Source: an uncultured beta proteobacterium
GTDB lineage: Bacteria > Pseudomonadota > Gammaproteobacteria > Burkholderiales > Burkholderiaceae_C
Length of the DNA stretch: 52,907 nt
Assembly: GCA_903897005.1 (NCBI GenBank)
Contig: CAITZZ010000313.1
Span: forward strand, 1-52,907
Reading direction: 5' to 3'
Each line of letters opens with the position of its first letter. Within the stretch, counting starts at the first letter, position 1. The position numbers were made by a program, and so were the translations under genes. The notes beneath the pieces were generated by a model, which worked only from the letters and a program-made list of their open reading frames with translations, had not been told where the DNA came from and made no database searches. Shown in pieces: positions 8,990 to 18,194 of this stretch.

Positions 8990-9979
8990 ATGTACCAGGC
9001 TTTGAAAAACCTCAGTGCCACCCAGCAGGTGGGTGCTCTCTTCACCATTGTGTTCGGTATTTTGCTGCTTGCCAGTGTCGTCGCTGTGCTGCTGTCCATG
9101 CGCGAACTCGGCGACAGCCATCGTGCCGAGCAACAACGTGGTGACCTGAGCAATTTCGAGGGTGTACTCAGGACCAGTTGGTTGGTGATGCTGGTGTTCT
9201 GGGTCGGCTGGTTGGCAGGTGACTGGGTTGCGCTGACCCTGTTCGGACTGGTTTCCGTTTTTGCGCTGCGTGAATTCATGACGCTGTCGCCGACGCGCCG
9301 CGGTGATCACCGCAGTCTGGTGCTGGCTTTCTTTGTCGTGCTGCCGGTTCAGTACGCTTTGGTCGGTAACGAACTTTTCAACCTGTTCACGGTGTTCATC
9401 CCGGTCTACGTGTTCCTGGCGATCCCGGTCGTGAGTGCTTTGGCTAATGACCCGCAACGCTTTCTGGAGCGCAATGCCAAGCTGCAGTGGGGCATCATGG
9501 TCTGCATTTACGGTATGAGCCATGTACCGGCTCTGCTGCTGCTGGACTTTCCAAACTATGACAAGAAAAACGCCTTTCTGGTGTTCTTCCTTGTGCTGGT
9601 CGTGCAGACCAGCATGATCGCGCAGCACCTGGCCTCGCGCCGACTGCACAAGCCACCGGTGGCGAGCGCCATCAGTCAGAGTTTCAACTGGCCGAGTTGG
9701 TGGATTGGTATCGCCGTGGGCAGTCTGCTGGGCGCTTTGCTCGCCGGAATCACGCCCTTTGTGCCAGGGCAGGCGTTTACACTGTCCTTTATCGCTTGCA
9801 TGGCCGGATCCTTTGGCCATCTGGTGATGAAAGCGCTCAAGCGTGACCGTGGCATACCCATCTGGCGTGGTCAGGGCACGGCGGTGACCGGCGCTGCCGG
9901 CCTGCTCGACCGGGTCGATGCCCTGTGCTTTGCTGCACCGGTTTTCTTTCACTCGGTCCGCTGGTATTTTGGGCTGTAG
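8990..9979 (+). CDS. CdsA-like phosphatidate cytidylyltransferase
   Basis: This 329-residue polytopic membrane protein, with about eight hydrophobic segments, is related to CDP-diacylglycerol synthase, which makes CDP-diacylglycerol from phosphatidate and CTP. The C-terminal signature is recognisable but altered: [10 protein letters not shown] lacks the usual lysine-aspartate order, while the closing GLLDRVDAL matches the family GxLDRxD. Its place directly after a PlsC-like gene fits a paralogous lipid pathway rather than the essential cdsA locus (frr-uppS-cdsA-dxr), which is absent here. The ATG at 8990 is chosen by spacing and hydrophobic onset. Function is assigned at family level only. 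Confidence 0.8.
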   Translation: MYQALKNLSATQQVGALFTIVFGILLLASVVAVLLSMRELGDSHRAEQQRGDLSNFEGVLRTSWLVMLVFWVGWLAGDWVALTLFGLVSVFALREFMTLSPTRRGDHRSLVLAFFVVLPVQYALVGNELFNLFTVFIPVYVFLAIPVVSALANDPQRFLERNAKLQWGIMVCIYGMSHVPALLLLDFPNYDKKNAFLVFFLVLVVQTSMIAQHLASRRLHKPPVASAISQSFNWPSWWIGIAVGSLLGALLAGITPFVPGQAFTLSFIACMAGSFGHLVMKALKRDRGIPIWRGQGTAVTGAAGLLDRVDALCFAAPVFFHSVRWYFGL

Positions 9980-9983
9980 CTCG

Positions 9984-10532
9984 ATGAGAATCCTCGGTAT
10001 TGATCCCGGCCTTCGCACCACCGGCTTCGGCGTGATTGAGGTGCAGGGCACCGAGCTGACCTATGTGGCCAGCGGCACCATCAGCACCGTTCACCTAGAA
10101 AAAGGCCAGCTGCCAGCGCGCCTGAAGGTGCTATTTGATGGTGTTCGTGAAGTCATTGCCCGTTACCAGCCCGATGGCGCGTCGGTCGAGATCGTTTTTG
10201 TCAACGTCAACCCGCAATCCACTTTGCTGCTGGGTCAGGCGCGTGGTGCCTGCGTGACGGCCCTGGTGTCGCTGGATTTGCCGGTCGCAGAATACACCGC
10301 GCTGCAGATGAAGCAGGCGATTGTTGGCTATGGCAGGGCGGACAAGACGCAGGTTCAGGAGATGGTGCGCCGGCTGCTTGCGCTGCCCGGTTTGCCGGGG
10401 TCGGACGCCGCCGACGCGCTGGGCCTGGCGATCACCCACGCGCATGCCGCCAAGGCGCTGGCGCGCCTGGCGCTGGCCGACGGCGTGATTGGCGCCGGCA
10501 GCGGTAAATACAAGGCCGGACGAAGCCGCTGA
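9984..10532 (+). CDS. ruvC: Crossover junction endodeoxyribonuclease RuvC
   Basis: RuvC resolves Holliday junctions by paired incisions, working with RuvAB. The 182-residue protein has the RNase H-like acidic residues: Asp in [12 protein letters not shown], Glu in [13 protein letters not shown], and the Asp pair in [15 protein letters not shown]. The start lies 4 bp after the CdsA-like stop codon, implying coupling. The gene is separated from ruvA and ruvB, which are not in the window. A 65-bp gap with an AT-rich stretch follows before the EF-G-like gene, so transcription may restart there. Confidence 0.94.
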   Translation: MRILGIDPGLRTTGFGVIEVQGTELTYVASGTISTVHLEKGQLPARLKVLFDGVREVIARYQPDGASVEIVFVNVNPQSTLLLGQARGACVTALVSLDLPVAEYTALQMKQAIVGYGRADKTQVQEMVRRLLALPGLPGSDAADALGLAITHAHAAKALARLALADGVIGAGSGKYKAGRSR

Positions 10533-10597
10533 AGGGCCCGTTTTGTCCAGTAAGATGTATGTTCGAATTTGAAATTTGATAAAGACAAAGGTCATCT

Positions 10598-12673
10598 ATG
10601 AGTCAGACACGCAGTACCCATATTCGCAGCGTTGCCCTGGTTGGTCACGGTGCCGTTGGTAAGACCACACTGGCAGAGAGCCTGCTGGCAGCCAGTGGAG
10701 CCATCAAGAGCAGGGGATCGATCGAGAAGGGCAACACCGTCTGCGACTTCGATCCGATTGAAAAGGAGCTGGGTCACTCACTTCAGGCATCGATCATTGG
10801 CTTTGACTGGGAAGGCACCCAGATTCATCTGATTGATACGCCCGGGTTCCCGGACTTTTCCGGCCAGTCCATGGGCGCATTGGCGGCAGTGGACACCGCG
10901 CTGGTGGTGATCAATGCACAGAACGGCATCGAACTGGCGACCGAACGGATGTTCACGCTGGCCGGCGACCGCGGTCTGTGCCGCATGATTGTGATCAACA
11001 AGATTGATGCCGACAACGTGGATCTGCCGGCGCTGGTGAGCGATATCCGCGAGCGTTTTGGCAAGCAGTGTCTGCTGCTGGATTTGCCGACTCACAACGG
11101 GCAGGACGTGGTGGAATTGCTTGGTCACGACGATGGCGAGAGCGACTTTGCGTCGGTTGCTGCTGCCCACCGTGCCCTGATTGACCAGATCGTTGAAGAA
11201 GATGACAGCCTGATGGCCAGCTACCTGGAAACCGGTGCCGACCCGACGCTGGAACAACTGCACGAGCCCTTTGAGCGGGCTTTGCGCGCTGGTCATTTGA
11301 TCCCGATCCTGTTTGTTTCCGCCCGAACCGGTGCTGGCGTGCCGCAACTGATGGACGCACTGGCGCGCCTGGCGCCGAACCCGGCCGAGGGTAACCCGCC
11401 ACCGTTTTACCGTACCGAGCCCGGCGCCGAGCCGCAGGCTTTTCAGGCGCAACCTGACGACGCACTGCACGTGCTGGCGCATGTGTTCAAGATTGTGATC
11501 GACCCCTTCATAGGCAAGCTGGGCATCTTTCGGGTGCACCAGGGAACGATCCGGCGCGACGCCCAGTTGTTTGTTGGATCCGCCAAGAAGCCTTTCAAGG
11601 TCGCGCATTTGTATCGATTGCAAGGCAAGGATCACATCGAAGTGGCCGACCTGGTGCCGGGTGACATCGGCGCCGTTGCCAAGGTGGACGAAATTGAGTT
11701 CGACTGCGTGCTGCATGACTCGCACGACGAGGATCACATTCACCTCAAACCGCTGGCTTTTCCGCAACCGATGCATGGTCTGGCGGTGCAAACCCGACGC
11801 AAGGGCGACGAGCAGCGGCTGTTCGATATTTTGCACAAGCTTGAACTTGAAGACCCCTGCTTCAAGGTGGAGCGTCACCCCGGCACCAACGAAACCGTGA
11901 TTCGAGGGCTCGGGGATATGCATTTGCGGGCCAAGCTCTCACGTATGCTGCAGCAGTACAAGCTCGAGCTCGACACCAGCGTGCCGCAAATCGCCTACCG
12001 CGAAACCATCAATGGCAACGCCGAGGGTCATTGCCGCCACAAGAAGCAAAGCGGCGGTGCCGGCCAGTTCGGCGAGGTCATGCTGCGCGTCGAACCGCTG
12101 CCGCGTGGCGCTGGCTTCGAGTTCGTCGATATTGTCAAAGGCGGCGCCATTCCGGGCGTCTTCATGGCGGCGGTGGAAAAGGGCGTGCGCCAGGCGCTGG
12201 CTGAAGGCGTGGTGGCTGGCTACCCGGTGCACGACCTGCGCGTCATCGTGCATGACGGCAAGACGCACGCCGTCGATGGCAAGGATATTGCCTTCACCTC
12301 GGCGGGCCGCAAGGCGACCATTGACGCCGTGCGTCTGGCGCGTCCCATGGTGCTGGAACCGCTGGTCCATATCGAGGTGCTGGCACCCGAGGCCACGATT
12401 GGCGATTTGACGGGTGACCTGGCCAGCAAGCGTGGCCATGTGACCGGCACCCAGCCGCGCCCGAACGGGGCGGTGGCTATCAGCGGACTGATTCCCCTGG
12501 CCGAACTGGGTGACTATCAGGGACGCCTCAAGTCACTGACCGCAGGCGAGGGGTCCTACAGCATCGAGTTCTCGCACTATGCGCCAGTGCCGGATGCCAC
12601 GCAACAGCAACTTGCCAGCAAGTACAAGGCCGTCAATCTCGACGATGATGCACCGGCAGGGCCCGCTCGATGA
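10598..12673 (+). CDS. Elongation factor G-like translational GTPase (EF-G paralogue)
   Basis: The 691-residue protein has the full EF-G domain order. GTPase motifs are GHGAVGKTTL (P-loop), DTPGFPDF (G3) and NKID (G4), followed by domain II, the domain III-IV region beginning near YRETING and AEGHCRHKKQSGG, and the C-terminal domain V. The P-loop GHGAVGKT and several insertions differ from canonical FusA (AHIDAGKT) and resemble the EF-G2/FusA2 class. It lies outside the str operon. A role in translocation under special conditions or ribosome recycling is possible but not shown. The start at 10598 has AAAGG about 8 bases upstream. It overlaps hemG by ATGA. Confidence 0.88.
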   Translation: MSQTRSTHIRSVALVGHGAVGKTTLAESLLAASGAIKSRGSIEKGNTVCDFDPIEKELGHSLQASIIGFDWEGTQIHLIDTPGFPDFSGQSMGALAAVDTALVVINAQNGIELATERMFTLAGDRGLCRMIVINKIDADNVDLPALVSDIRERFGKQCLLLDLPTHNGQDVVELLGHDDGESDFASVAAAHRALIDQIVEEDDSLMASYLETGADPTLEQLHEPFERALRAGHLIPILFVSARTGAGVPQLMDALARLAPNPAEGNPPPFYRTEPGAEPQAFQAQPDDALHVLAHVFKIVIDPFIGKLGIFRVHQGTIRRDAQLFVGSAKKPFKVAHLYRLQGKDHIEVADLVPGDIGAVAKVDEIEFDCVLHDSHDEDHIHLKPLAFPQPMHGLAVQTRRKGDEQRLFDILHKLELEDPCFKVERHPGTNETVIRGLGDMHLRAKLSRMLQQYKLELDTSVPQIAYRETINGNAEGHCRHKKQSGGAGQFGEVMLRVEPLPRGAGFEFVDIVKGGAIPGVFMAAVEKGVRQALAEGVVAGYPVHDLRVIVHDGKTHAVDGKDIAFTSAGRKATIDAVRLARPMVLEPLVHIEVLAPEATIGDLTGDLASKRGHVTGTQPRPNGAVAISGLIPLAELGDYQGRLKSLTAGEGSYSIEFSHYAPVPDATQQQLASKYKAVNLDDDAPAGPAR

Positions 12674-13200
12674 GCAGTGTTCTGCTGGCGTATTCAACCA
12701 CCGACGGCCATACCCCGCGCATCTGTGAACGTTTGCGACAGGTCATAGAGCAGCAGGGGCACGCTGCCAGGGTGGTGCCTTTGTCGCAGGCCGATGGGCT
12801 CGATCTGGCAGCGTTCGATGTGATCGTCATGGGTGCGAGCATCCGCTACGGCAAGCATCAGCCGGAGGTGGCCCAATTCATCGGGCGGCATCAGGCCCTG
12901 CTGGAAAGCAAGGCCAATGCATTTTTCACCGTCAATATTGTGGCGCGCAAGCCCAACAAAAACCGGCCCGAGAACAACCCCTATCTGATCAAGTTCCTGC
13001 GGACCATCAGCTGGAAACCGAAGCTGCTCGGGGTCTTTGCCGGCAAGCTCGATTACCCGCGCTACCGTTTCATTGATCGCCAGATGATCAGGTTCATCAT
13101 GCTGATCACCAAGGGACCCACCGACCCTTCGGTCGTGGTCGAGTTCACGGACTGGCAGGCAGTCGAGGAATTTGGTCGCGCAGTCGGCAAGATGGCGTGA
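12670..13200 (+). CDS. hemG: Flavodoxin-type protoporphyrinogen IX dehydrogenase HemG
   Basis: HemG oxidises protoporphyrinogen IX to protoporphyrin IX, passing electrons to quinones, in the penultimate step of haem synthesis. The 176-residue protein closely resembles enterobacterial HemG: an FMN-binding YSTTDGHT loop at the N-terminus, GASIRYGKH, the NIVARKPNKNRPE long loop, and the RYRFIDRQMIRFIM region followed by TDW. The start overlaps the EF-G paralogue stop codon as ATGA. It ends 18 bp before the convergent ccm operon. A generic flavodoxin is less likely because the HemG-specific loop is present. Confidence 0.9.
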   Translation: MSSVLLAYSTTDGHTPRICERLRQVIEQQGHAARVVPLSQADGLDLAAFDVIVMGASIRYGKHQPEVAQFIGRHQALLESKANAFFTVNIVARKPNKNRPENNPYLIKFLRTISWKPKLLGVFAGKLDYPRYRFIDRQMIRFIMLITKGPTDPSVVVEFTDWQAVEEFGRAVGKMA

Positions 13201-13218
13201 ACCGGCGCTGAAGCCGGG

Positions 13219-14583
13219 TCAGGGTTTTGCCTTGGGCTGCAATCCCAGACCGGCCTTGCTGCGCGCGTCGGCGATTTCGGCTTCCACCTGCGTCGCATCA
13301 CGTGAGCCTGGCGGCAGCACCGTGAGCACTTTTTCCCAATGCGTGATGGCCAGTTTGTAGTCGGCGCGTCGATAGGCGGCGGAGCCGGCCAGCATCAGGG
13401 CCATCGGGTGTTTGGGTTCAATCGCAAGCGCCTTGTTGACCAGTGCCAGTGGGCGACCCTCCAGCGTGTTCGTGCGCAGGGCCAGCAGGTCGGCATACTG
13501 GGTCAGCAGACCGGCGTCACCGTCGACCAGTTTGCCGGCCTTCTCGAAGGCCTGTTCGGCCTCGGGCAGACGGCCCTGAACCTTGTAAGCGCCCGCCAGA
13601 CGGGCCCAACCGGCCAGGTCCGAGGGATTGGCTTTGAGCTTGGCAGCCAGACCGTCAATCATCTGGTTGATTTTCTCGGGAGTCATGGCGTCGGACTCGG
13701 TAGCAGAGGGCTTTGCGGCCGCCGCTCCCTTGCTGGCAGCAGCGGGCAGGCCGGCCTTGCTGCGGGCTTCGGCAATGTCAGCCTCAACCTGCTGCGCGTC
13801 GGGTGATCCGGGATCGAGCACCAGCAACAACTTTTCCCACTGGGCCACGGCGAGCTTGAACTCGTTGCGGCGGTACGCGGCAACGCCCGACATCATCAGG
13901 CCCATGGGGTGCTGCGGGTTCAAGCTCAAGGCCTTGGTGACAAGCTCCAGCGGTTTACCCTCGATATTGTTGTTGTTGCGCACTGCCAGCAGGTCAGCGT
14001 AATCCACCAGCAGATCGGGGTCGTTGTTGACCAACTCGCCGGCTTTCAGAAAGGCCTGCTCGGCATCAGCAAAGCGTCCCATGACCTTGTAGGACCGCGC
14101 CAGTATGGCCCAGCCCTTGGGGTTGTCAGGATTGGCCTTCAGGCGCGCCGCCAGGGCCTCGACCATGGTGGCCACCTGATCGTTGCTAGCCTTCTGGCTT
14201 GCCACCGGGTCGATCGCTTCGGGATGACCAAGCCACCAGTACATGCCGGCGGAGCCCAGCGGCAACAGCAAGGCAATCAGCACTGCCGTGCGCCGGCCAG
14301 ACCAGAAGCCGGTGCCGCTGGCATGCGAGGCTGGCGCTCCCTCAACATCATCGAGCAGACGCAGTTGCAGTTCATCCCGACCCGCCTCACACTCTTGGGC
14401 ACTGATGATGCCGCGCGCCAGATCGCGCTCCAGGGTTTCGAGCTGATCGCGATAAATGGAAGCGTTCAGGCCCTGACTTGACACGCCAGAGGCGCTGGCC
14501 GCGGCTGGCCACAGCAAGGGGCGCACCAACCAGACCAGCGCCAACAGGGTCAAGACGGCTGAGATGGCAATAAAAACAGTCAT
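13219..14583 (-). CDS. ccmI: Cytochrome c biogenesis protein CcmI with duplicated TPR module
   Basis: CcmI, with CcmF and CcmH, presents apocytochrome c for haem ligation at the periplasmic face. The 454-residue protein has two N-terminal membrane segments (about 3-22 and 98-118) with a cytoplasmic loop between them, then a periplasmic TPR region. That region consists of two similar modules, residues about 136-280 and 305-447. Each runs through AxxLKANP, KVxGR, EQAF, ADLLA, HPM, AAYRR and PGS...EAxIAxARSKAGL, separated by an alanine-rich linker. The start overlaps the ccmH stop codon as ATGA. A short inverted repeat (13202-13217) lies in the 18-bp gap to hemG; it lacks a strong T-run. Confidence 0.9.
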   Translation of the reverse strand: MTVFIAISAVLTLLALVWLVRPLLWPAAASASGVSSQGLNASIYRDQLETLERDLARGIISAQECEAGRDELQLRLLDDVEGAPASHASGTGFWSGRRTAVLIALLLPLGSAGMYWWLGHPEAIDPVASQKASNDQVATMVEALAARLKANPDNPKGWAILARSYKVMGRFADAEQAFLKAGELVNNDPDLLVDYADLLAVRNNNNIEGKPLELVTKALSLNPQHPMGLMMSGVAAYRRNEFKLAVAQWEKLLLVLDPGSPDAQQVEADIAEARSKAGLPAAASKGAAAAKPSATESDAMTPEKINQMIDGLAAKLKANPSDLAGWARLAGAYKVQGRLPEAEQAFEKAGKLVDGDAGLLTQYADLLALRTNTLEGRPLALVNKALAIEPKHPMALMLAGSAAYRRADYKLAITHWEKVLTVLPPGSRDATQVEAEIADARSKAGLGLQPKAKP

Positions 14584-15047
14584 GAGGGAAGTTCCGTATC
14601 TTTGAGGAGAGACTGCGCTTTGCGGCGCTGGTCTGCATCGAGCACTGGTGCAGCACTGCCGCTCTGCTGGCGTCGCACCATGCGCACCAGGAAGAACAGC
14701 GCGCCGATCAGCAGCAGAAAGGGGCCAAACCAGAGCATCCAGGTCAGCGGCTTGACCGGTGGACGGTAGCGCACAAAGTCGCCATAGCGGCTGACCATGT
14801 ACTCCATGATCTCGGCATCGGTCTTGTTGGCCTTGATCAGGGTGCGCAGTTCACGGCGCAAATCCAGCGCCAGATCCGCGCGCGATCCGGCGAGCGACTC
14901 ATTCTGGCAAACCAGGCAGCGCAATTCTTCCGAGATGGCAATCATGCGTTGCTCGACCACCGGGTCTTCCGCCATCGGAATGGCTTCGCCGGCATAGGAT
15001 GGCAGTGCGCATTGCAGCGCCAGAATCAGGGCTAGCCAGTACTTCAT
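14580..15047 (-). CDS. ccmH: Cytochrome c-type biogenesis protein CcmH
   Basis: CcmH is the membrane-anchored thioreductase-like subunit that reduces or holds the CXXCH cysteines of apocytochrome c. The 155-residue protein has a cleavable signal peptide (ending near PSYAGEA), the hallmark LRCLVCQN motif, the YGDFVRYRPP segment and one C-terminal membrane helix (about 103-122). It corresponds to the short CcmH form; the TPR part is the separate ccmI. It overlaps both neighbours by 4 bases. Confidence 0.95.
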   Translation of the reverse strand: MKYWLALILALQCALPSYAGEAIPMAEDPVVEQRMIAISEELRCLVCQNESLAGSRADLALDLRRELRTLIKANKTDAEIMEYMVSRYGDFVRYRPPVKPLTWMLWFGPFLLLIGALFFLVRMVRRQQSGSAAPVLDADQRRKAQSLLKDTELPS

Positions 15048-15571
15048 TTTTGTAGCTCCCGCACCAGTGGCAAGATCTTGTCGCGCAGCGCCTCTTCGGT
15101 GACCGGCCCAATCTGCTTGTAGCGGATGATGCCCATCTTGTCGATCAAAAAGCTCTCCGGCACACCATAAACGCCAAAGTCAATGCCAATGCGTCCATCA
15201 CTGTCGGTGATGGAGAGGTCGTACGGATCACCGTAGCGTGCCAGCCACTTCAGTCCCTCCGCGTCCTTGTCCTTGTAGTCAATCCCCACCACGGGAATGG
15301 TCTTGGTCTTGGCAAACTCCATCAGGATCGGATGTTCCTGGCGGCAGGCAACACACCAGGAGGCCCAGGTATTGAGCAGCCAGACCTTGCCCAGCATATC
15401 CTTGCCAGAAAACTTCTGCTCGGGATTTTGCAGCAGGGGCGCCGTAAAGGCGGGTGCCGGCTTGCCGATCAGGGGTGACGGGATTTCGTGCGGGTCGCGT
15501 GTCAGGCCAATGGCCAGAAAGACCACCAGGACGGCAAAAATTCCCAGTGGAATCAGTGCCTTCTTGTTCAT
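15044..15571 (-). CDS. ccmG: Thiol:disulfide interchange protein CcmG/DsbE
   Basis: CcmG is a membrane-tethered periplasmic thioredoxin that delivers electrons to the cytochrome c maturation machinery. The 175-residue sequence has an N-terminal signal anchor (about 6-23), a thioredoxin fold with the active site WASWCVACRQEHP, and the late cis-proline region GVPESFLID typical of DsbE. The start overlaps the ccmF stop by 4 bases and the end overlaps the ccmH start by 4 bases. Confidence 0.95.
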   Translation of the reverse strand: MNKKALIPLGIFAVLVVFLAIGLTRDPHEIPSPLIGKPAPAFTAPLLQNPEQKFSGKDMLGKVWLLNTWASWCVACRQEHPILMEFAKTKTIPVVGIDYKDKDAEGLKWLARYGDPYDLSITDSDGRIGIDFGVYGVPESFLIDKMGIIRYKQIGPVTEEALRDKILPLVRELQK

Positions 15572-17529
15572 GCCGGCACTCCCTGGCTGAGAGCTTTGCT
15601 GGCCAGGGATTTGCGGCGATAGCGCCGATCCAGCGCCGCCATGATGCCGCCCAGGGCCATCAACAGGCTGCCGCCCCAGATCCAGGTGACAAAGGGCTTG
15701 TGGTAAACCCGCATCGCCCAGGCCGGGCTGGCGCCGTCCTGCAGCCGTTCACCCAGCGCCACATAGACGTCGCGTACCAGATTGCTGTCAATGGCGGTTT
15801 CTGTCATCGGCATGGTGGACGAGAAATACGTCCTTTTCTCTGGCTCCAGCGTGCGCACGACCTTGCCGTTCTTGATCAGTTCGACAATGCCCCGATCCGC
15901 GTTGTAGTTCGGACCTGCTACCTCGCTGATCCCTGTCAGTTTGAAGGTGTAGCCAGCCACTTCAACCGTGTCGCCGATGGCCATGCGCACATCTTTTTCG
16001 GTCTCGTAGCCCTTGACCATGGTGATGCCCACCACACACACGGCGATGCCGATGTGTGCCACCTGCATGCCCCAATAGGAAATCGGTATCGCTTTCCAGT
16101 TCGGGCTGTCTTTGAGCTGGCGGTAAATTTGTTGCACTGAAGACAGCACAATCCAGAATACCAGGGTCAAGCTCAGGGCCACCAGCCATGACCAGGGGCC
16201 CGCGAGCAGCGGCGCACCACAGCCCAGCAGGACCGAAACAATGGCCACCGGCCGCAATTTCTTGCTGAGTTCAGCCACACTGTCGTTCTTCCAGCGAGCG
16301 TAGGAGCCGACCACCATGAAAAACAGCACCGGCAGCATGATGGGAGCAAACACCGAATTGAAGTAAGGCGGTCCGACCGAAAGCTTGCCCAGATTGAGTG
16401 CGTCCACAATCAGCGGATACAGCGTGCCCAGCAGCACGGCCGCAGCAGCAGTGGTGAGCAGCACGTTGTTGATCAGCAGAAAGGTCTCGCGCGATACCAG
16501 CGTAAAGGCGCCACCGGCGCGCACCTTGCCCGAACGTGCGGCAAACAAGGCCAGCGAACCACCCACCACCACCACCAGAAACAGCAGGATGAAGACACCC
16601 CGTTTCGGATCGGTTGCGAAGGCGTGAACCGAAGTCAAAACGCCAGAGCGAACCAGAAAGGTGCCCAGCAGACTGAGTGAAAAACCGATGATCGACAGCA
16701 TGATGGTCCAACTGCGAAACAGGCCGCGTTTTTCCGTCACTGCCAATGAATGCATCAGCGCCGTGCCAACCAGCCAGGGCAGGAAAGAGGCATTCTCGAC
16801 CGGATCCCAGAACCACCAGCCACCCCAGCCAAGCTCGTAGTAAGCCCACCAGGAGCCCATGGAGATGCCGATGGTCAGGCAAATCCAGGCGGCGGTGGCC
16901 CAGGGCCGCGTCCAGCGCGCCCAGGCGGCGTCAAGCCGGCCGTTCAGCAGTGCAGCAATGGAGAAGGCAAAGGGCACGGCCATGCCGACATAACCCATGT
17001 AAAGCATGGGCGGGTGAAACACCAGGCCCGGGTCCTGCAGCAGTGGATTCAGGTCGCGGCCATCGGGTGGAATATCACTCAGGCGCAGGAAGGGATTGGA
17101 GGTAATCAGCATGAACAGCAAAAAGCCCACCGCTACCAGCGCCATCACGGCCAGCACCCGGGACACCATCACGTCGGGCAATTGGCGTGAGAACAGCGAT
17201 ATCGCCATCATCCACGAGCACAGCATCACCAGCCACAGCAGCAGCGAGCCCTCGTGGCCACCCCAGACGCCGGCGATGCGGTAAATGTCGGGCAGCTTGG
17301 AGTTGGAATGTTGCGCCACATACGAGACCGAGAAATCGTTCGTATAAAAGGCGTAGGTAAGGCAAACGAAAGACAGCGCAGCCAGAAACCAGAGCGCCTG
17401 TGCCCCGGGTCTTGCCAGCGCCATCCAGTCGGCGCGCCCCTGCTGCCCACCGATGACACCCAGTGTGCCCAGCGCCAGCGCCACAAAGAGGGCCAGGATC
17501 AGGGAAAAGTGACCAATTTCAGGAATCAT
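15568..17529 (-). CDS. ccmF: Cytochrome c haem lyase subunit CcmF
   Basis: CcmF is the large polytopic membrane subunit of the haem ligation complex, which takes haem from CcmE. The 653-residue length is normal. The tryptophan-rich motif is visible as WWAYYELGWGGWWFWDPVENASF, and histidine-containing loops typical of the family are present (GGHEGSLLLW, HPPMLYMGYVG). About 14-15 membrane segments are expected. Unlike every other junction in the operon, its start is separated from ccmE by 48 bp occupied by a hairpin repeat, so its translation is not directly coupled to ccmE. Confidence 0.96.
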   Translation of the reverse strand: MIPEIGHFSLILALFVALALGTLGVIGGQQGRADWMALARPGAQALWFLAALSFVCLTYAFYTNDFSVSYVAQHSNSKLPDIYRIAGVWGGHEGSLLLWLVMLCSWMMAISLFSRQLPDVMVSRVLAVMALVAVGFLLFMLITSNPFLRLSDIPPDGRDLNPLLQDPGLVFHPPMLYMGYVGMAVPFAFSIAALLNGRLDAAWARWTRPWATAAWICLTIGISMGSWWAYYELGWGGWWFWDPVENASFLPWLVGTALMHSLAVTEKRGLFRSWTIMLSIIGFSLSLLGTFLVRSGVLTSVHAFATDPKRGVFILLFLVVVVGGSLALFAARSGKVRAGGAFTLVSRETFLLINNVLLTTAAAAVLLGTLYPLIVDALNLGKLSVGPPYFNSVFAPIMLPVLFFMVVGSYARWKNDSVAELSKKLRPVAIVSVLLGCGAPLLAGPWSWLVALSLTLVFWIVLSSVQQIYRQLKDSPNWKAIPISYWGMQVAHIGIAVCVVGITMVKGYETEKDVRMAIGDTVEVAGYTFKLTGISEVAGPNYNADRGIVELIKNGKVVRTLEPEKRTYFSSTMPMTETAIDSNLVRDVYVALGERLQDGASPAWAMRVYHKPFVTWIWGGSLLMALGGIMAALDRRYRRKSLASKALSQGVPA

Positions 17530-17544
17530 AATATTCTCAATCAG

Positions 17545-17575
17545 TTGGGGACAGAGCTAAAGATCTGTCCCGCAA
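17545..17575. repeat. Hairpin dispersed repeat (family C) between ccmE and ccmF
   Basis: A compact inverted repeat has perfect 8-bp arms, GGGACAGA (17548-17555) and TCTGTCCC (17564-17571), around an 8-base loop. The arms extend outward with TTG (17545-17547) pairing CAA (17573-17575) past a single bulged G. Its arms match those of the rodA-tldD repeat at 1582-1704. It sits 16 bases upstream of the ccmF start codon on the transcribed strand, where it could affect mRNA stability or ccmF translation. Confidence 0.75.
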
Positions 17576-17577
17576 AA

Positions 17578-18015
17578 TTATTTCAAAGTCTTCATGGTTT
17601 TCTGGGCCTTGTCGAGCGCGTCCTTGGCTTCGGGCGGCATGTAGTTCTCGTCGTGCTTGGCCAGCACTTCGCTGGCAACGAACTTGCCGCCAGCGTCAAA
17701 CTTGCCCTGGGCGACCACGCCTTTGCCTTCCTTGAACAGATCCGGCAGGATGCCGGTGTAGGAAACGCCCATTTCCTTGGCGGTGTCGGTCACGATGAAG
17801 TTGACGGTCAGGTTGTCGCGGCTGACGGAGCCAAGCTTGACCAGTCCGCCAATGCGAAAGGTCCGGTTCTTTGGCGCTTCGCCGGCCGCAACCTGCGTCG
17901 GACTGAAGAAAAACACCAGATTGCTCTCGAACGCATTGAGCACGAAATAGGCCGCCAGACCCAGGGCAGCGAGCCCGCCGACGATCATGGCGGCGCGTTT
18001 GTGACGTGGTTTCAT
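17578..18015 (-). CDS. ccmE: Periplasmic haem chaperone CcmE
   Basis: CcmE binds haem covalently in the periplasm after release from CcmABCD and hands it to CcmF. The 145-residue protein has a single N-terminal membrane anchor (about 9-26) and an OB-fold domain ([36 protein letters not shown]). The haem-attachment histidine and following tyrosine are visible in [12 protein letters not shown], the HxxxY motif of the histidine-type CcmE. The start overlaps the ccmD stop codon. Confidence 0.95.
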   Translation of the reverse strand: MKPRHKRAAMIVGGLAALGLAAYFVLNAFESNLVFFFSPTQVAAGEAPKNRTFRIGGLVKLGSVSRDNLTVNFIVTDTAKEMGVSYTGILPDLFKEGKGVVAQGKFDAGGKFVASEVLAKHDENYMPPEAKDALDKAQKTMKTLK

Positions 18016-18194
18016 TGGGGATCACCTTTTTCCGATTCAAATTGGGCGCGCAGGCTGCGCAGCACCTCGCGCCGCTTGGCGCGAACCTGCAGCACTTCGA
18101 TGACCACCGCCAAAGCGGTGAGCCCAAAGGCCGGCCACACGTACTGGGCATAGCCGCCCATGGCCAAAAACTCGTTCCAGTTATTCCACTGCAT
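18012..18194 (-). CDS. ccmD: Haem exporter accessory protein CcmD
   Basis: CcmD is a small single-pass membrane protein that helps release holo-CcmE from the CcmABC complex. The 60-residue sequence has the typical N-terminal [14 protein letters not shown] followed by a hydrophobic helix and a basic amphipathic tail ([16 protein letters not shown]). Its position between ccmC and ccmE, overlapping both, supports the assignment despite its small size. Confidence 0.9.
   Translation of the reverse strand: MQWNNWNEFLAMGGYAQYVWPAFGLTALAVVIEVLQVRAKRREVLRSLRAQFESEKGDPQ

Noticed and set aside
10778-11923. Open frame of 381 codons on minus within the EF-G paralogue
   Set aside because: The sense strand carries a complete EF-G; the antisense product has no recognisable features.
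13202-13217. Bidirectional terminator between hemG and ccmI
   Set aside because: The inverted repeat has only five pairs and no proper T-run on either side.
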